Source: Alteromonas naphthalenivorans (GTDB lineage Bacteria; Pseudomonadota; Gammaproteobacteria; Enterobacterales; Alteromonadaceae). From it: DNA of 64,000 bases. The stretch lies in the NCBI RefSeq assembly GCF_000213655.1, contig NC_015554.1:3658001-3722000 (forward strand), read 5' to 3'. The number at the start of each line of letters is the position of its first letter. Positions within the stretch are counted from its first letter, which is position 1. Below, piece by piece: positions 22,354-32,183 of this stretch. The position numbers and the translations under genes were made by a program. A model generated the notes under the pieces. It was not told where the DNA came from. It did not search any database and saw only the letters and a list, made by a program, of their open reading frames with translations.

Positions 22354-22368
22354 ACTAGACCGTCTAGT
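22354..22368. promoter_or_regulatory. Probable TetR operator (15-bp palindrome)
   Basis: ACTAGAC-C-GTCTAGT is a perfect inverted repeat with a single central base. It lies in the 105-base gap between the RND adaptor gene (minus) and the TetR-family gene (plus), ending 13 bases before the TetR reading frame. The TAGACNGTCTA core is the type bound by many TetR-family efflux repressors. It would control both directions. Confidence 0.8.
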
Positions 22369-22381
22369 TTGATATTAAAAT

Positions 22382-23053
22382 TTGAGTGAGATTCCATTGC
22401 CTGAACAAAAAAACAAACGACAAGGCCGCCCCAAAAGCGAAGAAAAACATAACCTTATTCTTCATTCAGCGTCGTGTTTATTTATCGAAAATGGTTTCGC
22501 TAATACCTCAATGGATAATATTGCTAAGGCGTCTGGGGTATCAAAACAAACGGTTTATTCTCACTTCGATAATAAAGATGCCTTGTTTAAGGCCGCTATT
22601 ACGAAGAAATGCCAATCTTACCAACTAGATACCAATCTATTGATGCAAGGCACGAATGCTAACCTTCCGCTAAACCATTATTTAAAGCAGGTAGGTACGC
22701 AGTTCATCAGGTTGATACAAGATCCAGAGGCGGTTGCTGTTTTCCGATTGGTCATTGGTGAAGCGCAAAGCACACCTCATGTGGCAAAACTATTTTATGA
22801 TGCTGGACCTGGTGCATCGATAGAGGCCTTCTCTGAAGTCTTCTTCTTTTATGGTAAAGGCGCGCTAACGAAAGCTAACAGTGTGCAGTTGGCCATAGAC
22901 TTTTGCTCGTTGTTACAAAGCGACTTTCACAACAAATTGCTGTGCGGTGTTCAAGAGGCAATGCTTAATGAAGCAATTGGCGCTCATGTAGAAATTGCTG
23001 TCGAGAAAACCTTACTGCTATTTAATACTTATTGTACAAATAAAGACGAATAA
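22382..23053 (+). CDS. TetR/AcrR family transcriptional regulator
   Basis: A DNA-binding repressor-type protein of up to 223 residues. The N-terminal helix-turn-helix is clear: IAKASGVSKQTVYSHFDNKDALF (about 47-70), following GFANTSMDNI. The C-terminal ligand domain resembles the AcrR-C14 type. No ATG is available. The frame begins with TTG at 22382; another TTG at 22397 is better placed behind GAGTGAG (22384-22390) and may be the real start, giving 218 residues. It is divergent from the RND pump operon and most likely represses it and itself through the palindrome at 22354-22368. Confidence 0.92.
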   Translation: MSEIPLPEQKNKRQGRPKSEEKHNLILHSASCLFIENGFANTSMDNIAKASGVSKQTVYSHFDNKDALFKAAITKKCQSYQLDTNLLMQGTNANLPLNHYLKQVGTQFIRLIQDPEAVAVFRLVIGEAQSTPHVAKLFYDAGPGASIEAFSEVFFFYGKGALTKANSVQLAIDFCSLLQSDFHNKLLCGVQEAMLNEAIGAHVEIAVEKTLLLFNTYCTNKDE

Positions 23054-23138
23054 CTCACCATCTAGACGGCGACGAAGGATTACTTATTTCCTCGTTTGTT
23101 ATACACTACAGCCGTTTTTGTTGATGATTGAGTGACAC

Positions 23139-24170
23139 ATGTCTGACTTTACCGGTAATCATATTCTTTCGGTTAATCAATTCGATCGTGAGGCTATTGA
23201 GAAAGTATTCTCAGTTGCTGATTCCATGCAGCCCTATGCGAAACGCCAAAAGCGCACTACTGTGCTTGAAGGCGCCATCCTTGGTAATTTATTTTTCGAA
23301 CCTAGCACCCGGACTCGCGTCAGTTTCGGCACCGCGTTTAACCTTTTAGGTGGTGAAGTGCGTGAAACCACCGGCATGGCCAGTTCAGCCTTAGCGAAAG
23401 GCGAATCACTTTATGATACCGCCCGTGTACTGAGCGGTTACTCAGATATTATTGCCATGCGTCACCCTGCTGCGGGATCGGTAGCCGAGTTTGCAGAAGG
23501 CAGTCGTGTACCAGTGATTAACGGTGGTGACGGTGCTAATGAACACCCCACTCAAGCCTTACTCGATTTATTTACCATTAAACGTGAATTGGAATACCAT
23601 GGCCATGGTATTGATGGTTTGCATATCGCAATGATTGGCGACCTTCGTTACGGTAGAACCGTACACTCGTTGTCTCGCCTTTTATGCTTATTCAAAAATG
23701 TGCGCTTCACGCTAATATCGCCTAAAGAATTAGCCATGCCACAGCCAATTATCGATGCGATTGAAAATGCGGGGCATCAGCTTAATATAACGGAAACATT
23801 TGAAGGCAGTTTAGATGCCGACATTTGTTATCAAACCCGTATTCAGGAAGAGCGTTTTCCTTCTCAAGAAGAAGCCAATAAATACCGTGGGAAGTTCCGT
23901 TTAAACCACTCTATTTATACTCGCCATTTTCAGTCCAAAACTGTCATTATGCATCCACTTCCTCGAGATTCTCGTATAGAGGCTAACGAGCTAGATAACG
24001 ACCTAAATTTAAATCCAAACCTTGCCATATTCAGACAAACCGACAACGGCGTTCTCGTACGCATGGCGTTATTTGCGCTTACGTTAGGCGTTGAAGAGTT
24101 GTTGACTAAATATGAACGTGAAGTGGTATGGTTCAGCAACAAGAGCAATGAATTACATGCAAAAATCTGA
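23139..24170 (+). CDS. pyrB: Aspartate carbamoyltransferase catalytic subunit
   Basis: Second step of pyrimidine synthesis: carbamoyl phosphate plus aspartate gives carbamoyl-aspartate. It has 343 residues, longer than E. coli PyrB (about 310). STRTR at 56-60 binds carbamoyl phosphate; [28 protein letters not shown] and [10 protein letters not shown] are the other conserved elements. No pyrI regulatory gene follows; instead hemL overlaps the 3' end by 14 bases. No obvious pyrimidine attenuator (leader ORF with terminator) was seen in the 85-base upstream gap. Confidence 0.95.
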   Translation: MSDFTGNHILSVNQFDREAIEKVFSVADSMQPYAKRQKRTTVLEGAILGNLFFEPSTRTRVSFGTAFNLLGGEVRETTGMASSALAKGESLYDTARVLSGYSDIIAMRHPAAGSVAEFAEGSRVPVINGGDGANEHPTQALLDLFTIKRELEYHGHGIDGLHIAMIGDLRYGRTVHSLSRLLCLFKNVRFTLISPKELAMPQPIIDAIENAGHQLNITETFEGSLDADICYQTRIQEERFPSQEEANKYRGKFRLNHSIYTRHFQSKTVIMHPLPRDSRIEANELDNDLNLNPNLAIFRQTDNGVLVRMALFALTLGVEELLTKYEREVVWFSNKSNELHAKI

Positions 24171-25440
24171 AGTCCTTTTTACCCGCGCCCAAAAAACCAT
24201 TCCTGGCGGTGTTAATTCACCCGTTCGCGCTTTTAAAGCCGTTGGCGGAACACCTCGTTTTATTACCAAGGCTGATGGCCCTTACATGTGGGACGCCGAT
24301 GGTAAACAGTATATCGATTACGTGCAATCGTGGGGCCCCATGGTATTGGGTCATAATAATCCACAAATTCGACAAGCGGTCATCGATGCCTCTGAATTCG
24401 GTCTTTCATTCGGTGCACCTACCGAAGCTGAAATCATTATGGCTGAAACGGTAAGTAAATTGGTGCCGTCAATGGAAATGGTACGCATGGTAAATTCAGG
24501 CACTGAAGCCACCATGTCCGCTATTCGTTTATCTCGCGGCTACACGGGTCGCAATAAAATCGTTAAATTTGAAGGCTGTTATCACGGACATGCCGACTCG
24601 TTGCTAGTAAAAGCGGGGTCAGGGGCATTGACCATGGGAGTGCCGAGTTCTCCTGGTGTACCTGCTAACGTGGCCGAGCACACCTTAACGGTTGAATATA
24701 ACAGTATAGAAAGTGTAAAGAATGTATTTAAGGCTCACGGAAACGACATTGCCTGTATAATTGTTGAGCCAGTTGCTGGTAATATGAACTGCATTCCACC
24801 TGTTGAAGGCTTTTTAGAAGGTCTTCGTGATGTGTGTGACGAATACGGTAGCCTTCTGATATTTGATGAAGTGATGACAGGTTTTCGGGTATCACGCGGT
24901 GGAGCACAAGAACGTTACGGCATAAAGCCAGACCTAACTTGCTTAGGTAAAGTGATTGGCGGCGGAATGCCGGTAGGTTGTTTCGGGGGTAGACGAGACA
25001 TTCTTACTCATATTGCGCCTACCGGCCCGGTTTATCAGGCCGGTACCTTGTCAGGTAATCCCGTAGCCATGGCTGCAGGTTTAGCTGCCATGCAACAGAT
25101 TCAGGAAGAAGGCCTTTACGAAGGCATCTTTGAAAATACCCAAGCACTTGCTGATGGCATGCAAGCCCTTGCCAACAAGCACGGTATTAAACTAAGTACT
25201 AATGTTGCCGGCAGTATGTTTGGGATATTCTTCACGGACATTGAGCGCGTGACTAATTATCAGCAGGCCATTAACTGCAATACAGAGCAGTTCAACAAAT
25301 TTTATCACGGCATGTTGGAGCAAGGTGTTTACTTGGCACCTGCCTCATACGAAGCTGGATTTGTATCTAAAGCGCATGATAAGGACATCATTGCGAAAAC
25401 TTTAGAAGCCGCTGACAAGGTGTTTGCAATGCTTAAATAA
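24157..25440 (+). CDS. hemL: Glutamate-1-semialdehyde 2,1-aminomutase
   Basis: PLP enzyme that converts glutamate 1-semialdehyde to 5-aminolevulinate in the C5 haem pathway. The ATG at 24157 ([20 protein letters not shown]) gives 427 residues, the normal length; the frame is open 15 codons further up, inside pyrB, but that extension is not conserved-looking. The PLP lysine is Lys265 in [28 protein letters not shown] and [11 protein letters not shown] are cofactor motifs. It overlaps pyrB by 14 bases, so it is probably translationally coupled to it. Confidence 0.96.
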   Translation: MQKSEVLFTRAQKTIPGGVNSPVRAFKAVGGTPRFITKADGPYMWDADGKQYIDYVQSWGPMVLGHNNPQIRQAVIDASEFGLSFGAPTEAEIIMAETVSKLVPSMEMVRMVNSGTEATMSAIRLSRGYTGRNKIVKFEGCYHGHADSLLVKAGSGALTMGVPSSPGVPANVAEHTLTVEYNSIESVKNVFKAHGNDIACIIVEPVAGNMNCIPPVEGFLEGLRDVCDEYGSLLIFDEVMTGFRVSRGGAQERYGIKPDLTCLGKVIGGGMPVGCFGGRRDILTHIAPTGPVYQAGTLSGNPVAMAAGLAAMQQIQEEGLYEGIFENTQALADGMQALANKHGIKLSTNVAGSMFGIFFTDIERVTNYQQAINCNTEQFNKFYHGMLEQGVYLAPASYEAGFVSKAHDKDIIAKTLEAADKVFAMLK

Positions 25441-25458
25441 TAACAATGGATAGGTATT

Positions 25459-26541
25459 TTGACGTCGACGGATTGGTTACTACTAAGTGTATTATTTTTA
25501 GTTTTTGCTTACAGTGTTGTCGTTACCGCTGTGCTGGTAAAGTATCGCCGGCACAGACTTAATAGACTTATTTACCGACAGCGACGTAAAGCAAAGTTAA
25601 AATCAGATTCCTCAGCCGAACAGCATAATCAACACGTTGCTGATGAAGCGTTAAGATTATCTCAAGCCTTTCAAAAATTTGTTCCTCAACAGTTTATCGA
25701 CCATATCACTAAAACCGGCTCAGGCCATATTGAGCTTGGTTATGCCGATGAGCAGGATGTAGCTATCCTTTTCTGCGACATTCGCGGTTTTACCGGCTTA
25801 TCAGAAAAAATGCGCCCACAGGAGCTTATGGGGTTTCTCAACTCGTATTTCCTACGTATGAATAAACCAATTCACGAGAACGGCGGGTTTATTGATAAGT
25901 TTATCGGCGATGCCATGATGGCATTGTTTGATCATCCAGGTGGTACCCCGCAAGATAAAGCTATTGACGCAATTAACGCTGCGATGGAATTACGCAAAAC
26001 CCTCGATTTTTACAATATTCGTCGTAAGCGTAAGGGCTTTGTTCCCATTAATGTGGGTGTGGGAATACACTATGGGCCTGTGGTAATGGGAACGGTAGGT
26101 TCTGATGACAGAATGGATACCACTGTTATTGGCGACAGCGTTAATATTGCTTGTCGTTTAGAAGCACTAGCGCCAAAGTACGGGGCTGACATTATTGTCA
26201 GTGCACAAGTACTTGAAGGAATGGGGGACAAGTTCCCTGTTAAAACGCGGCTTCTTGACTGGGTTCGGGTAAAAGGCCGCAAAGCCCCAATCCAAATTTA
26301 TGAGGTGCTAAGCCATTTACCACATCAACAGCAGGAAGAACGGTTTTCAGTTCAATCTAAAATTGCCGCCGGCCTAGCCTGTAGAATTGATAAAGAGTGG
26401 GATTTGGCTATAGCGCACTTTGAAGCGGCGTTAGCTATTTTTCCTCAAGACTCCTTGGCGAAGCACCATATCGATGTGTGTCGTATATATCAAAACATGC
26501 TGCTGCCAGATGACTGGGATGGCGCCTTAACTATACAGTAA
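25459..26541 (+). CDS. Membrane-anchored class III adenylate/guanylate cyclase
   Basis: A 360-residue protein with one N-terminal transmembrane helix (~6-28), a basic juxtamembrane stretch and a class III nucleotidyl cyclase domain (~90-285). Metal-binding aspartates lie in FCDIRGFTGLSE and FIDKFIGDAMMALFD, and the transition-state pair in GDSVNIACRLE. The C-terminal 75 residues look like a TPR-type helical tail (EWDLAIAHFEAALAIFPQDS). The lysine in FIDKF is typical of adenylate rather than guanylate specificity; this is inference. The start is a TTG at 25459, 18 bases after hemL, as no in-frame ATG is available. Confidence 0.9.
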   Translation: MTSTDWLLLSVLFLVFAYSVVVTAVLVKYRRHRLNRLIYRQRRKAKLKSDSSAEQHNQHVADEALRLSQAFQKFVPQQFIDHITKTGSGHIELGYADEQDVAILFCDIRGFTGLSEKMRPQELMGFLNSYFLRMNKPIHENGGFIDKFIGDAMMALFDHPGGTPQDKAIDAINAAMELRKTLDFYNIRRKRKGFVPINVGVGIHYGPVVMGTVGSDDRMDTTVIGDSVNIACRLEALAPKYGADIIVSAQVLEGMGDKFPVKTRLLDWVRVKGRKAPIQIYEVLSHLPHQQQEERFSVQSKIAAGLACRIDKEWDLAIAHFEAALAIFPQDSLAKHHIDVCRIYQNMLLPDDWDGALTIQ

Positions 26542-26554
26542 AGCCTCACCGACC

Positions 26555-27484
26555 CTATTCAGATTCTATATTTTTCGCCTGTTCGCGAATAAAGGTAACG
26601 GATGGCGCAAAAAAGGCAGCGCCAGTTTCCGCGTTGGTGAAATCTAACCAGCGGTCATAATCTCCATCACCATTGCCGTATATTTGGCTATGTAGCATGG
26701 CTTTAAAGGGCCTAGCACTGGCCGAACAACTCACGAACATTAGCCCTTGCGACACCATATCGCCATATGGCATACCTTGTTTAATCAGCCCCGCCTTACC
26801 ACTTTCAGTGGTAATTATATTGGCGCGAACACTATGAGAAGATTCAGACTGTTCAGCACTCACCAAGTTATGCTGCTGAGTGGTCCCCATCACCTGTTCT
26901 TGCTGCCGTGATGAAAGACTGTGCCAACGGCGTAAGTCATGCTTGTAGCGCTGTACGTGTAGATAACTTCCACCGCTAAAATCAGGATCGTTTTCATTGA
27001 CGATGGCAACCTCTCTGCGCTTCATTCCACGAGGGTTATCTGCGGCATACAAGTACCCGGTAAGATCCCGTCCATCAAGGTAACGAAAACCACGAATTTG
27101 CTCTACCATTTCTACATGTAATCGGAGTAAATCCATGACCTCGATGCCGATAGCATGGCAGATATCTAAACGGTCAGCCCTAATTTGAATAAACAAATCA
27201 CAGGGCATAGTAGGCGCACTTCTATCTTCACATTGCATATCAGGGAAAGGCATCAATTCTACTGGAATTAAGCCTGGGTACACTTCAGTCCAATAGCCAG
27301 TTCCAATAGCCACAACACCGGTCACCATAGCTTCGTAATGCTCAGACTCAAAGTGTTCGAATATATCTAACACGCGGGCAAGCTTCGCCCTTACCGCCTC
27401 ACTATCGTCATCAATAACGTTAAGCAGTAAATATTGCGCATGTAAATTAGGTTCTGCGCAAATCCCTTTTTGTGGTTGTGTCAT
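26555..27484 (-). CDS. Dyp-type haem peroxidase
   Basis: A cytoplasmic dye-decolorizing peroxidase of about 309 residues, YfeX-like, with no Tat or Sec signal. The GxxDG-type motif is in RYLDGRDLTGY with the catalytic Asp, and the proximal haem His is probably the one in ESSHSVRAN. The conserved YLHVQRYKHDLRRWHSLS region is present. The ATG at 27484 is preceded by AAGAG at suitable spacing; the frame also allows a GTG two codons up (27490). It lies 50 bases after ggt on the same strand. Substrate unknown; oxidative-stress or porphyrin-related roles are usual for the family. Confidence 0.93.
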   Translation of the reverse strand: MTQPQKGICAEPNLHAQYLLLNVIDDDSEAVRAKLARVLDIFEHFESEHYEAMVTGVVAIGTGYWTEVYPGLIPVELMPFPDMQCEDRSAPTMPCDLFIQIRADRLDICHAIGIEVMDLLRLHVEMVEQIRGFRYLDGRDLTGYLYAADNPRGMKRREVAIVNENDPDFSGGSYLHVQRYKHDLRRWHSLSSRQQEQVMGTTQQHNLVSAEQSESSHSVRANIITTESGKAGLIKQGMPYGDMVSQGLMFVSCSASARPFKAMLHSQIYGNGDGDYDRWLDFTNAETGAAFFAPSVTFIREQAKNIESE

Positions 27485-27534
27485 GGGCACTCTTATTGTT
27501 ATTTAACCATGGCGAACAATGATACGAGTGTGTA

Positions 27535-29214
27535 TTAGTAACCCGCAGCTTGCCCATCTTTTCGGCTTTCAGAAGCCCCAAAGTAAACGTTGCGCTTATC
27601 ATCCCACATAATTGCCTGATAGCCCCCAAAAGCACCAACAACGCGACGCAATGTGTGACCTCGCTCCATTAACTCTCGCTGTACTGTCTCATCAAATCCT
27701 GATTCTAGACTGATATAACCGCCATCAAGCATTAACTTACCTGTAGGCGAACTAGAGCCGCTGTGCAAAATACGCGGAGCATCACCCGCTTCTTGTAAAT
27801 TCATACCAAAATCGAGCATGTTCACAATAATTTGCGCATGCATTTGAGGCTGAGTACCTCCGCCCATTACACCGAAGCTTAAAAATGGTGCACCATTACG
27901 AGTAACAAATGCAGGGATAATGGTGTGAAATGGACGCTTTTCAGGCTTAAGTTCGTTGAAATGACCTTCTTCTAAGGTAAACATTTCACCACGATTTTGT
28001 AGTACAAAACCAAGCCCTGGGGGTGTCATTCCTGACCCCATACCGCGATAGTTACTTTGAATTAGCGATACCATATTACCGTCTTTATCGGCTACCGTTA
28101 AATAAACTGTATCGCCATCGTAAATACCTGCGTCTACACGTTCTGCGGCTTTAGCGCCGTTAATAAGCTGCTGACGTTCAGTGGCGTAATCTTTGGAAAT
28201 TAACCACTCAACTGGAATGTCGTTAAATGCGGGATCAGCATAGAACTTTGCGCGATCTTCAAATGCTAACTTTTTCGCTTCCACAAAGGTATGAATATAC
28301 TCGGCAGAATTAAAGCCCATGCCTTCAATGTCATAGCGCTCTAATATATTGAGTATTTGTAATGCCGCAATACCCTGCCCATTAGGGGGAAGCTCCCATA
28401 CATCGTAGCCGCGATAATTTGCTGATACCGGCTCTACCCATTCTGACGTATGCGACGCTAAATCAGCATAAGAAAGGTAGCCACCTTGCGACTTCATGTA
28501 AGCGTCAATATTTTGCGCAATGTCACCCTTATAAAAAGCATCTCGCCCGCCGGTGGCAATTTTTTCGTAGGTTACCGCGAGACCAGGGTTCTTAAAAACA
28601 TCCCCTTTTTTGGGGACTTTCCCATTAATAAGAAACGTTTCTGCAAACCCATCGTAATGACCTATTCTTTCGTTGTTCATTGCTAAATAATAAGCAACCA
28701 GTTCAGAAACAGGAAAGCCATTTTTGGCATATTCAATGGCCGGCGTGAGCAACGCTGTCATAGGTAACTTGCCAAACTTTTCATGTAGCATAAACCAGCC
28801 ATCTACGGCCCCAGGCACAGACACAGGCAGTGGCCCAAATTTAGGTATTTGCGCTAAACCTCTATCGTTAAACACTTGTTTGGTCAGCAGCTTAGGAGAG
28901 CGACCCGATGCGTTTAACCCAACTAACTTATTTTCCTTAGCATCCCATACTATTGCGAATAGATCGCCGCCTACACCTGCCCCTGTAGGTTCAACAAGCC
29001 CCAACATCGCGTTTGCAGCAATGGCGGCATCTACAGCACTACCGCCGCGTTTAAGAACATCGAGAGCCACTTGGGTAGCAAGAGGCTGGCTGGTCGCAGC
29101 CATACCATGTTGAGCAATAACTTCTGAACGACTCGCAAACGGCGCGCCGGTAACCCTATCGTACCCATAAGCCATTTGACTGACACACAGTAGTAACAAA
29201 CATCGCAACAGCAT
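27535..29214 (-). CDS. ggt: Gamma-glutamyltransferase
   Basis: A secreted N-terminal nucleophile hydrolase that cleaves gamma-glutamyl bonds of glutathione and related peptides. It has 559 residues with a signal peptide (~1-17). The autoprocessing/catalytic threonine is Thr369 (YDGDTVYLTVADKDGN). Other hallmarks are DAAIAANAMLGLVEPTGAGVGG, QSNYRGMGSGM and the small-subunit GVMGGGTQPQMH. The ATG follows AGGAAAG. It shares its direction with the Dyp peroxidase gene 50 bases downstream and may form a two-gene unit linked to glutathione or peroxide metabolism (inference). Confidence 0.95.
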   Translation of the reverse strand: MLLRCLLLLCVSQMAYGYDRVTGAPFASRSEVIAQHGMAATSQPLATQVALDVLKRGGSAVDAAIAANAMLGLVEPTGAGVGGDLFAIVWDAKENKLVGLNASGRSPKLLTKQVFNDRGLAQIPKFGPLPVSVPGAVDGWFMLHEKFGKLPMTALLTPAIEYAKNGFPVSELVAYYLAMNNERIGHYDGFAETFLINGKVPKKGDVFKNPGLAVTYEKIATGGRDAFYKGDIAQNIDAYMKSQGGYLSYADLASHTSEWVEPVSANYRGYDVWELPPNGQGIAALQILNILERYDIEGMGFNSAEYIHTFVEAKKLAFEDRAKFYADPAFNDIPVEWLISKDYATERQQLINGAKAAERVDAGIYDGDTVYLTVADKDGNMVSLIQSNYRGMGSGMTPPGLGFVLQNRGEMFTLEEGHFNELKPEKRPFHTIIPAFVTRNGAPFLSFGVMGGGTQPQMHAQIIVNMLDFGMNLQEAGDAPRILHSGSSSPTGKLMLDGGYISLESGFDETVQRELMERGHTLRRVVGAFGGYQAIMWDDKRNVYFGASESRKDGQAAGY

Positions 29215-29311
29215 GATTTACTTTCCTAATAAAAGAACAAACCTAATGTAGCATTATTGCTAACTAAGTAAATTATCAATAGTTTAGCGTTATTTTTAAC
29301 TTTATGAAAAA

Positions 29312-29339
29312 CGAAAAAAGCCCCGCAGATGCGGGGCTT
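29312..29339 (-). terminator. Rho-independent terminator of glnK-amtB
   Basis: AAGCCCCGC / GCGGGGCTT stem with a 4-base loop; on the minus strand it is followed by a T tract (the A run at 29314-29319). It lies 60 bases beyond the amtB stop. Confidence 0.9.
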
Positions 29340-29397
29340 AAGATTGGTGATACAGGCATTATCGTTATTATAAGTAATTTTGCCTGTTCAGACTTCC

Positions 29398-30645
29398 TTA
29401 CGTACGGCCGTTGGTGAAGTCAGGATAAGCTTCCAGACCACATTCACTCATATCAACACCGTCGAATTCTTCTTCTTCAGTTACACGAACACCAATAACG
29501 GCTTTAATCGCTAACCAAACAACTAGGCTTACTACAAACACCCAAACAAAGATGGTAGCAGCACCAATTAACTGACCCACAATGCTTGAACCGTCGTTAG
29601 TGAATGGAACAAGGATAAGACCAAGTAAACCAACCACACCGTGAACAGAGATAGCACCTACTGGATCATCAATTTTAAGTTTATCTAACGCTACAATGCT
29701 TAGTACTACTAAGATACCACCAAGGCCACCGAATAAGGTTGCTTGTAGTGGCGTAGGCGTTGAAGGCTCAGCGGTAATTGCTACCAAACCAGCTAGTGCA
29801 CCGTTAAGGGCCATAGTTAGGTCAGCTTTGCCAAACATAATGCGTGCTAAGATAAGCGCTGCAATACAACCGCCAGCGGCTGCGGCGTTAGTGTTCATAA
29901 ATACAATCGCAACCGCGTTTGCACTTTCAACTGTAGCAGTAGCAAGTACTGAACCACCGTTAAAGCCAAACCAACCCATCCATAAAATGAATGTACCTAG
30001 CGTAGCAAGTGGAAGGTTAGCACCTGGAATAGCGTTAACTTTACCGTCAGCAGTATATTTGCCTTTACGAGCACCTAGTACTAATACACCAGCTAATGCT
30101 GCAGCAGCACCTGCCATGTGAACAATACCAGAACCTGCAAAGTCAGAGAAACCAAGGTCACCAAGGGTGTACATGCCAAATACAGCTTCACCGCCCCACG
30201 TCCAAGCACCTTCCATCGGATAGATGAAACCAGTCATCACAACAGCGAATGCTAAGAAAGCCCAAAGCTTCATACGCTCAGCCACTGCACCAGAAACAAT
30301 AGACATTGCCGTTGCAACGAATACTACTTGGAAGAAGAAATCAGCAGAAGGTGCATACGTTGCCGCATCTTCAGCAACACCTGTTGCGCCGTCACCCATA
30401 ATTCCACCAAGGAACGGGCTCCACTCGCCGCCACCATACATGATGCCGTAACCGCAAATCATATACATGGTGCTAGCAATGGCAAATAACGCGATATTTT
30501 TAGTTAGAATTTCTGTCGTGTTTTTAGCGCGTACCAAACCAGCTTCTAGCATGGCGAAACCTGCCGCCATCCACATAACTAGTGCACCGCAGATTAAGAA
30601 GTAAAAGGTATCTAGTGCATACCCGAGTTCAAATGTAATTTCCAT
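29398..30645 (-). CDS. amtB: Ammonium transporter
   Basis: A trimeric inner-membrane ammonium channel of 415 residues with 11 expected helices. The N-terminus MEITFELGYALDTFYFLICGALVM (shortened here) is mature-like, with no separate signal. Pore and twin-histidine regions are recognisable: GAWTWGGE, DFAGSGIVHMAGAAAALAG with the first pore His, and VHGVVGLLG with the second. The C-terminal EEEEFDGVDMSECGLEAYPDF is the usual GlnK-contact tail. It lies 32 bases after glnK in the same operon, with GGAGAAAAG before its ATG. Confidence 0.96.
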   Translation of the reverse strand: MEITFELGYALDTFYFLICGALVMWMAAGFAMLEAGLVRAKNTTEILTKNIALFAIASTMYMICGYGIMYGGGEWSPFLGGIMGDGATGVAEDAATYAPSADFFFQVVFVATAMSIVSGAVAERMKLWAFLAFAVVMTGFIYPMEGAWTWGGEAVFGMYTLGDLGFSDFAGSGIVHMAGAAAALAGVLVLGARKGKYTADGKVNAIPGANLPLATLGTFILWMGWFGFNGGSVLATATVESANAVAIVFMNTNAAAAGGCIAALILARIMFGKADLTMALNGALAGLVAITAEPSTPTPLQATLFGGLGGILVVLSIVALDKLKIDDPVGAISVHGVVGLLGLILVPFTNDGSSIVGQLIGAATIFVWVFVVSLVVWLAIKAVIGVRVTEEEEFDGVDMSECGLEAYPDFTNGRT

Positions 30646-30677
30646 TATGCTTTTCTCCGCAAATTAATCGTTGTGGC

Positions 30678-31100
<423 letters not shown>

Positions 31101-31157
31101 TTAACGAATAAAAACAATAAGTTAACTAAAACGTGATGCATTTTGTTTACATTTATC

Positions 31158-31172
31158 GCACCAGACTGGTGC
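31158..31172. promoter_or_regulatory. NtrC (NRI) enhancer site
   Basis: GCACCAGACTGGTGC is a near-ideal NtrC dyad (GCACCA-N3-TGGTGC). It is 65-80 bases upstream of the sigma54 promoter, as expected for an enhancer. It also lies 70 bases upstream of the divergent gene at 31242. Confidence 0.85.
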
Positions 31173-31241
31173 ATAGCGCCATCAATGCCCAACTTTAGAG
31201 CGCAGTGAGTTAAATTAACTGAAAATAGCGATGAAATTAGG

Positions 31242-32144
31242 ATGGAACTAATTAGTAATGATGCGGGTCAGTTACTAGGTATGACAATTATCACACCTAT
31301 TATAGAGCCTGAGTATGTGCCTGAACGTGCGCAGGTTTTTCATGCGAGCAAGAAGGGTAAACTCGCAAAAGGCCTACTTATCTCAACCCTTTTACACCTA
31401 ATTGGGTTAGTAATAGTGATTTTCTTTACTACGTTTGAAAGCGGTGTAAAACCAGCACACAAGCCTGCCCCCATTAGTGCAACCTTGTATTACCCCCACG
31501 TTAGCGTAGAAAAAACCATTACAGAGGCACCTGAACCGGTAGAAGTTATCCCTCCCGTTGTTGAGCCTAACGTACCAGAAAGCCCCAAAGCAAAAGTGAC
31601 TGACACTGCCGAGCAAATAAAAGCGGTAGAGACTAAGCCAGTAGAAGCTAAACCCGCAGAAGCAAAACCCACAGAAGCAAAACAAGACAAGACTGCACCA
31701 AATACAGAAAGCACAATTACAGAAAATAACTCAACTGAAACCCCCTTGCCTGAAGCACCCGCGCCTACGATTTCCAATACCCAAGCTACTATCAACGCCT
31801 CGACAAGAAACCAGAAAGCTGGCAGTTTAAACTTGTCTCCACGGACCAGTGCCTCGCAATTTTTTAATCGAAGAGAGCAAGAAGAAATTGCTGAGGAAGG
31901 CTTAAGAGCGGCTGAAGCACATAGGCGGAAAATAGAAAGCCCAGATATTGTTGATACTCGAAAAGGTGAAGAGGACACGTCATATGAAGAACGACCAGTG
32001 AAAAAAGTAAATTGCTCCGGCACGACCAACAAAGCGCTTACCGTTTTAAGTGGTTGGACTGGCGGTACGCTTGAATGTAGCAAGGGCAGCGACTACGACC
32101 GCTTTATTGAAGCCCGCGTCGCTAAAGAGCCAGTGAAAGACTAG
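31242..32144 (+). CDS. TonB/TolA-like single-pass membrane protein of unknown function
   Basis: A 300-residue protein. It has an N-terminal cytoplasmic segment (~1-45), one transmembrane helix (~46-65, LLISTLLHLIGLVIVIFFTT), a long periplasmic Pro/Glu/Lys/Thr-rich stretch with EAKP-type repeats (~105-150), a charged helical part (~205-240) and a C-terminal region with two cysteines (VNCSG, LECSKG) that could pair. The N-terminal half is TonB-like, but the C-terminus lacks the TonB YP motif and folded domain. No ExbB/ExbD genes are near. It is divergent from glnK. Function not recognised. Confidence 0.75.
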   Translation: MELISNDAGQLLGMTIITPIIEPEYVPERAQVFHASKKGKLAKGLLISTLLHLIGLVIVIFFTTFESGVKPAHKPAPISATLYYPHVSVEKTITEAPEPVEVIPPVVEPNVPESPKAKVTDTAEQIKAVETKPVEAKPAEAKPTEAKQDKTAPNTESTITENNSTETPLPEAPAPTISNTQATINASTRNQKAGSLNLSPRTSASQFFNRREQEEIAEEGLRAAEAHRRKIESPDIVDTRKGEEDTSYEERPVKKVNCSGTTNKALTVLSGWTGGTLECSKGSDYDRFIEARVAKEPVKD

Positions 32145-32183
32145 CCGCTTAGACTCTAAGACCCTTTGAGTCCTTCTGATTAA

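Noticed and set aside
23054..23138. Pyrimidine attenuator before pyrB
   Set aside because: The 85-base gap has no leader peptide with a terminator hairpin and T run.
24112..24156. Upstream extension of hemL to 24112
   Set aside because: The 15 extra residues lie within pyrB and precede the normal HemL N-terminus ([11 protein letters not shown]).
31490..32083. Long antisense ORF (197 codons) across the TonB-like gene
   Set aside because: It is a shadow of the repetitive Pro/Glu/Lys-rich codons on the plus strand, has no ribosome site and low-complexity composition.
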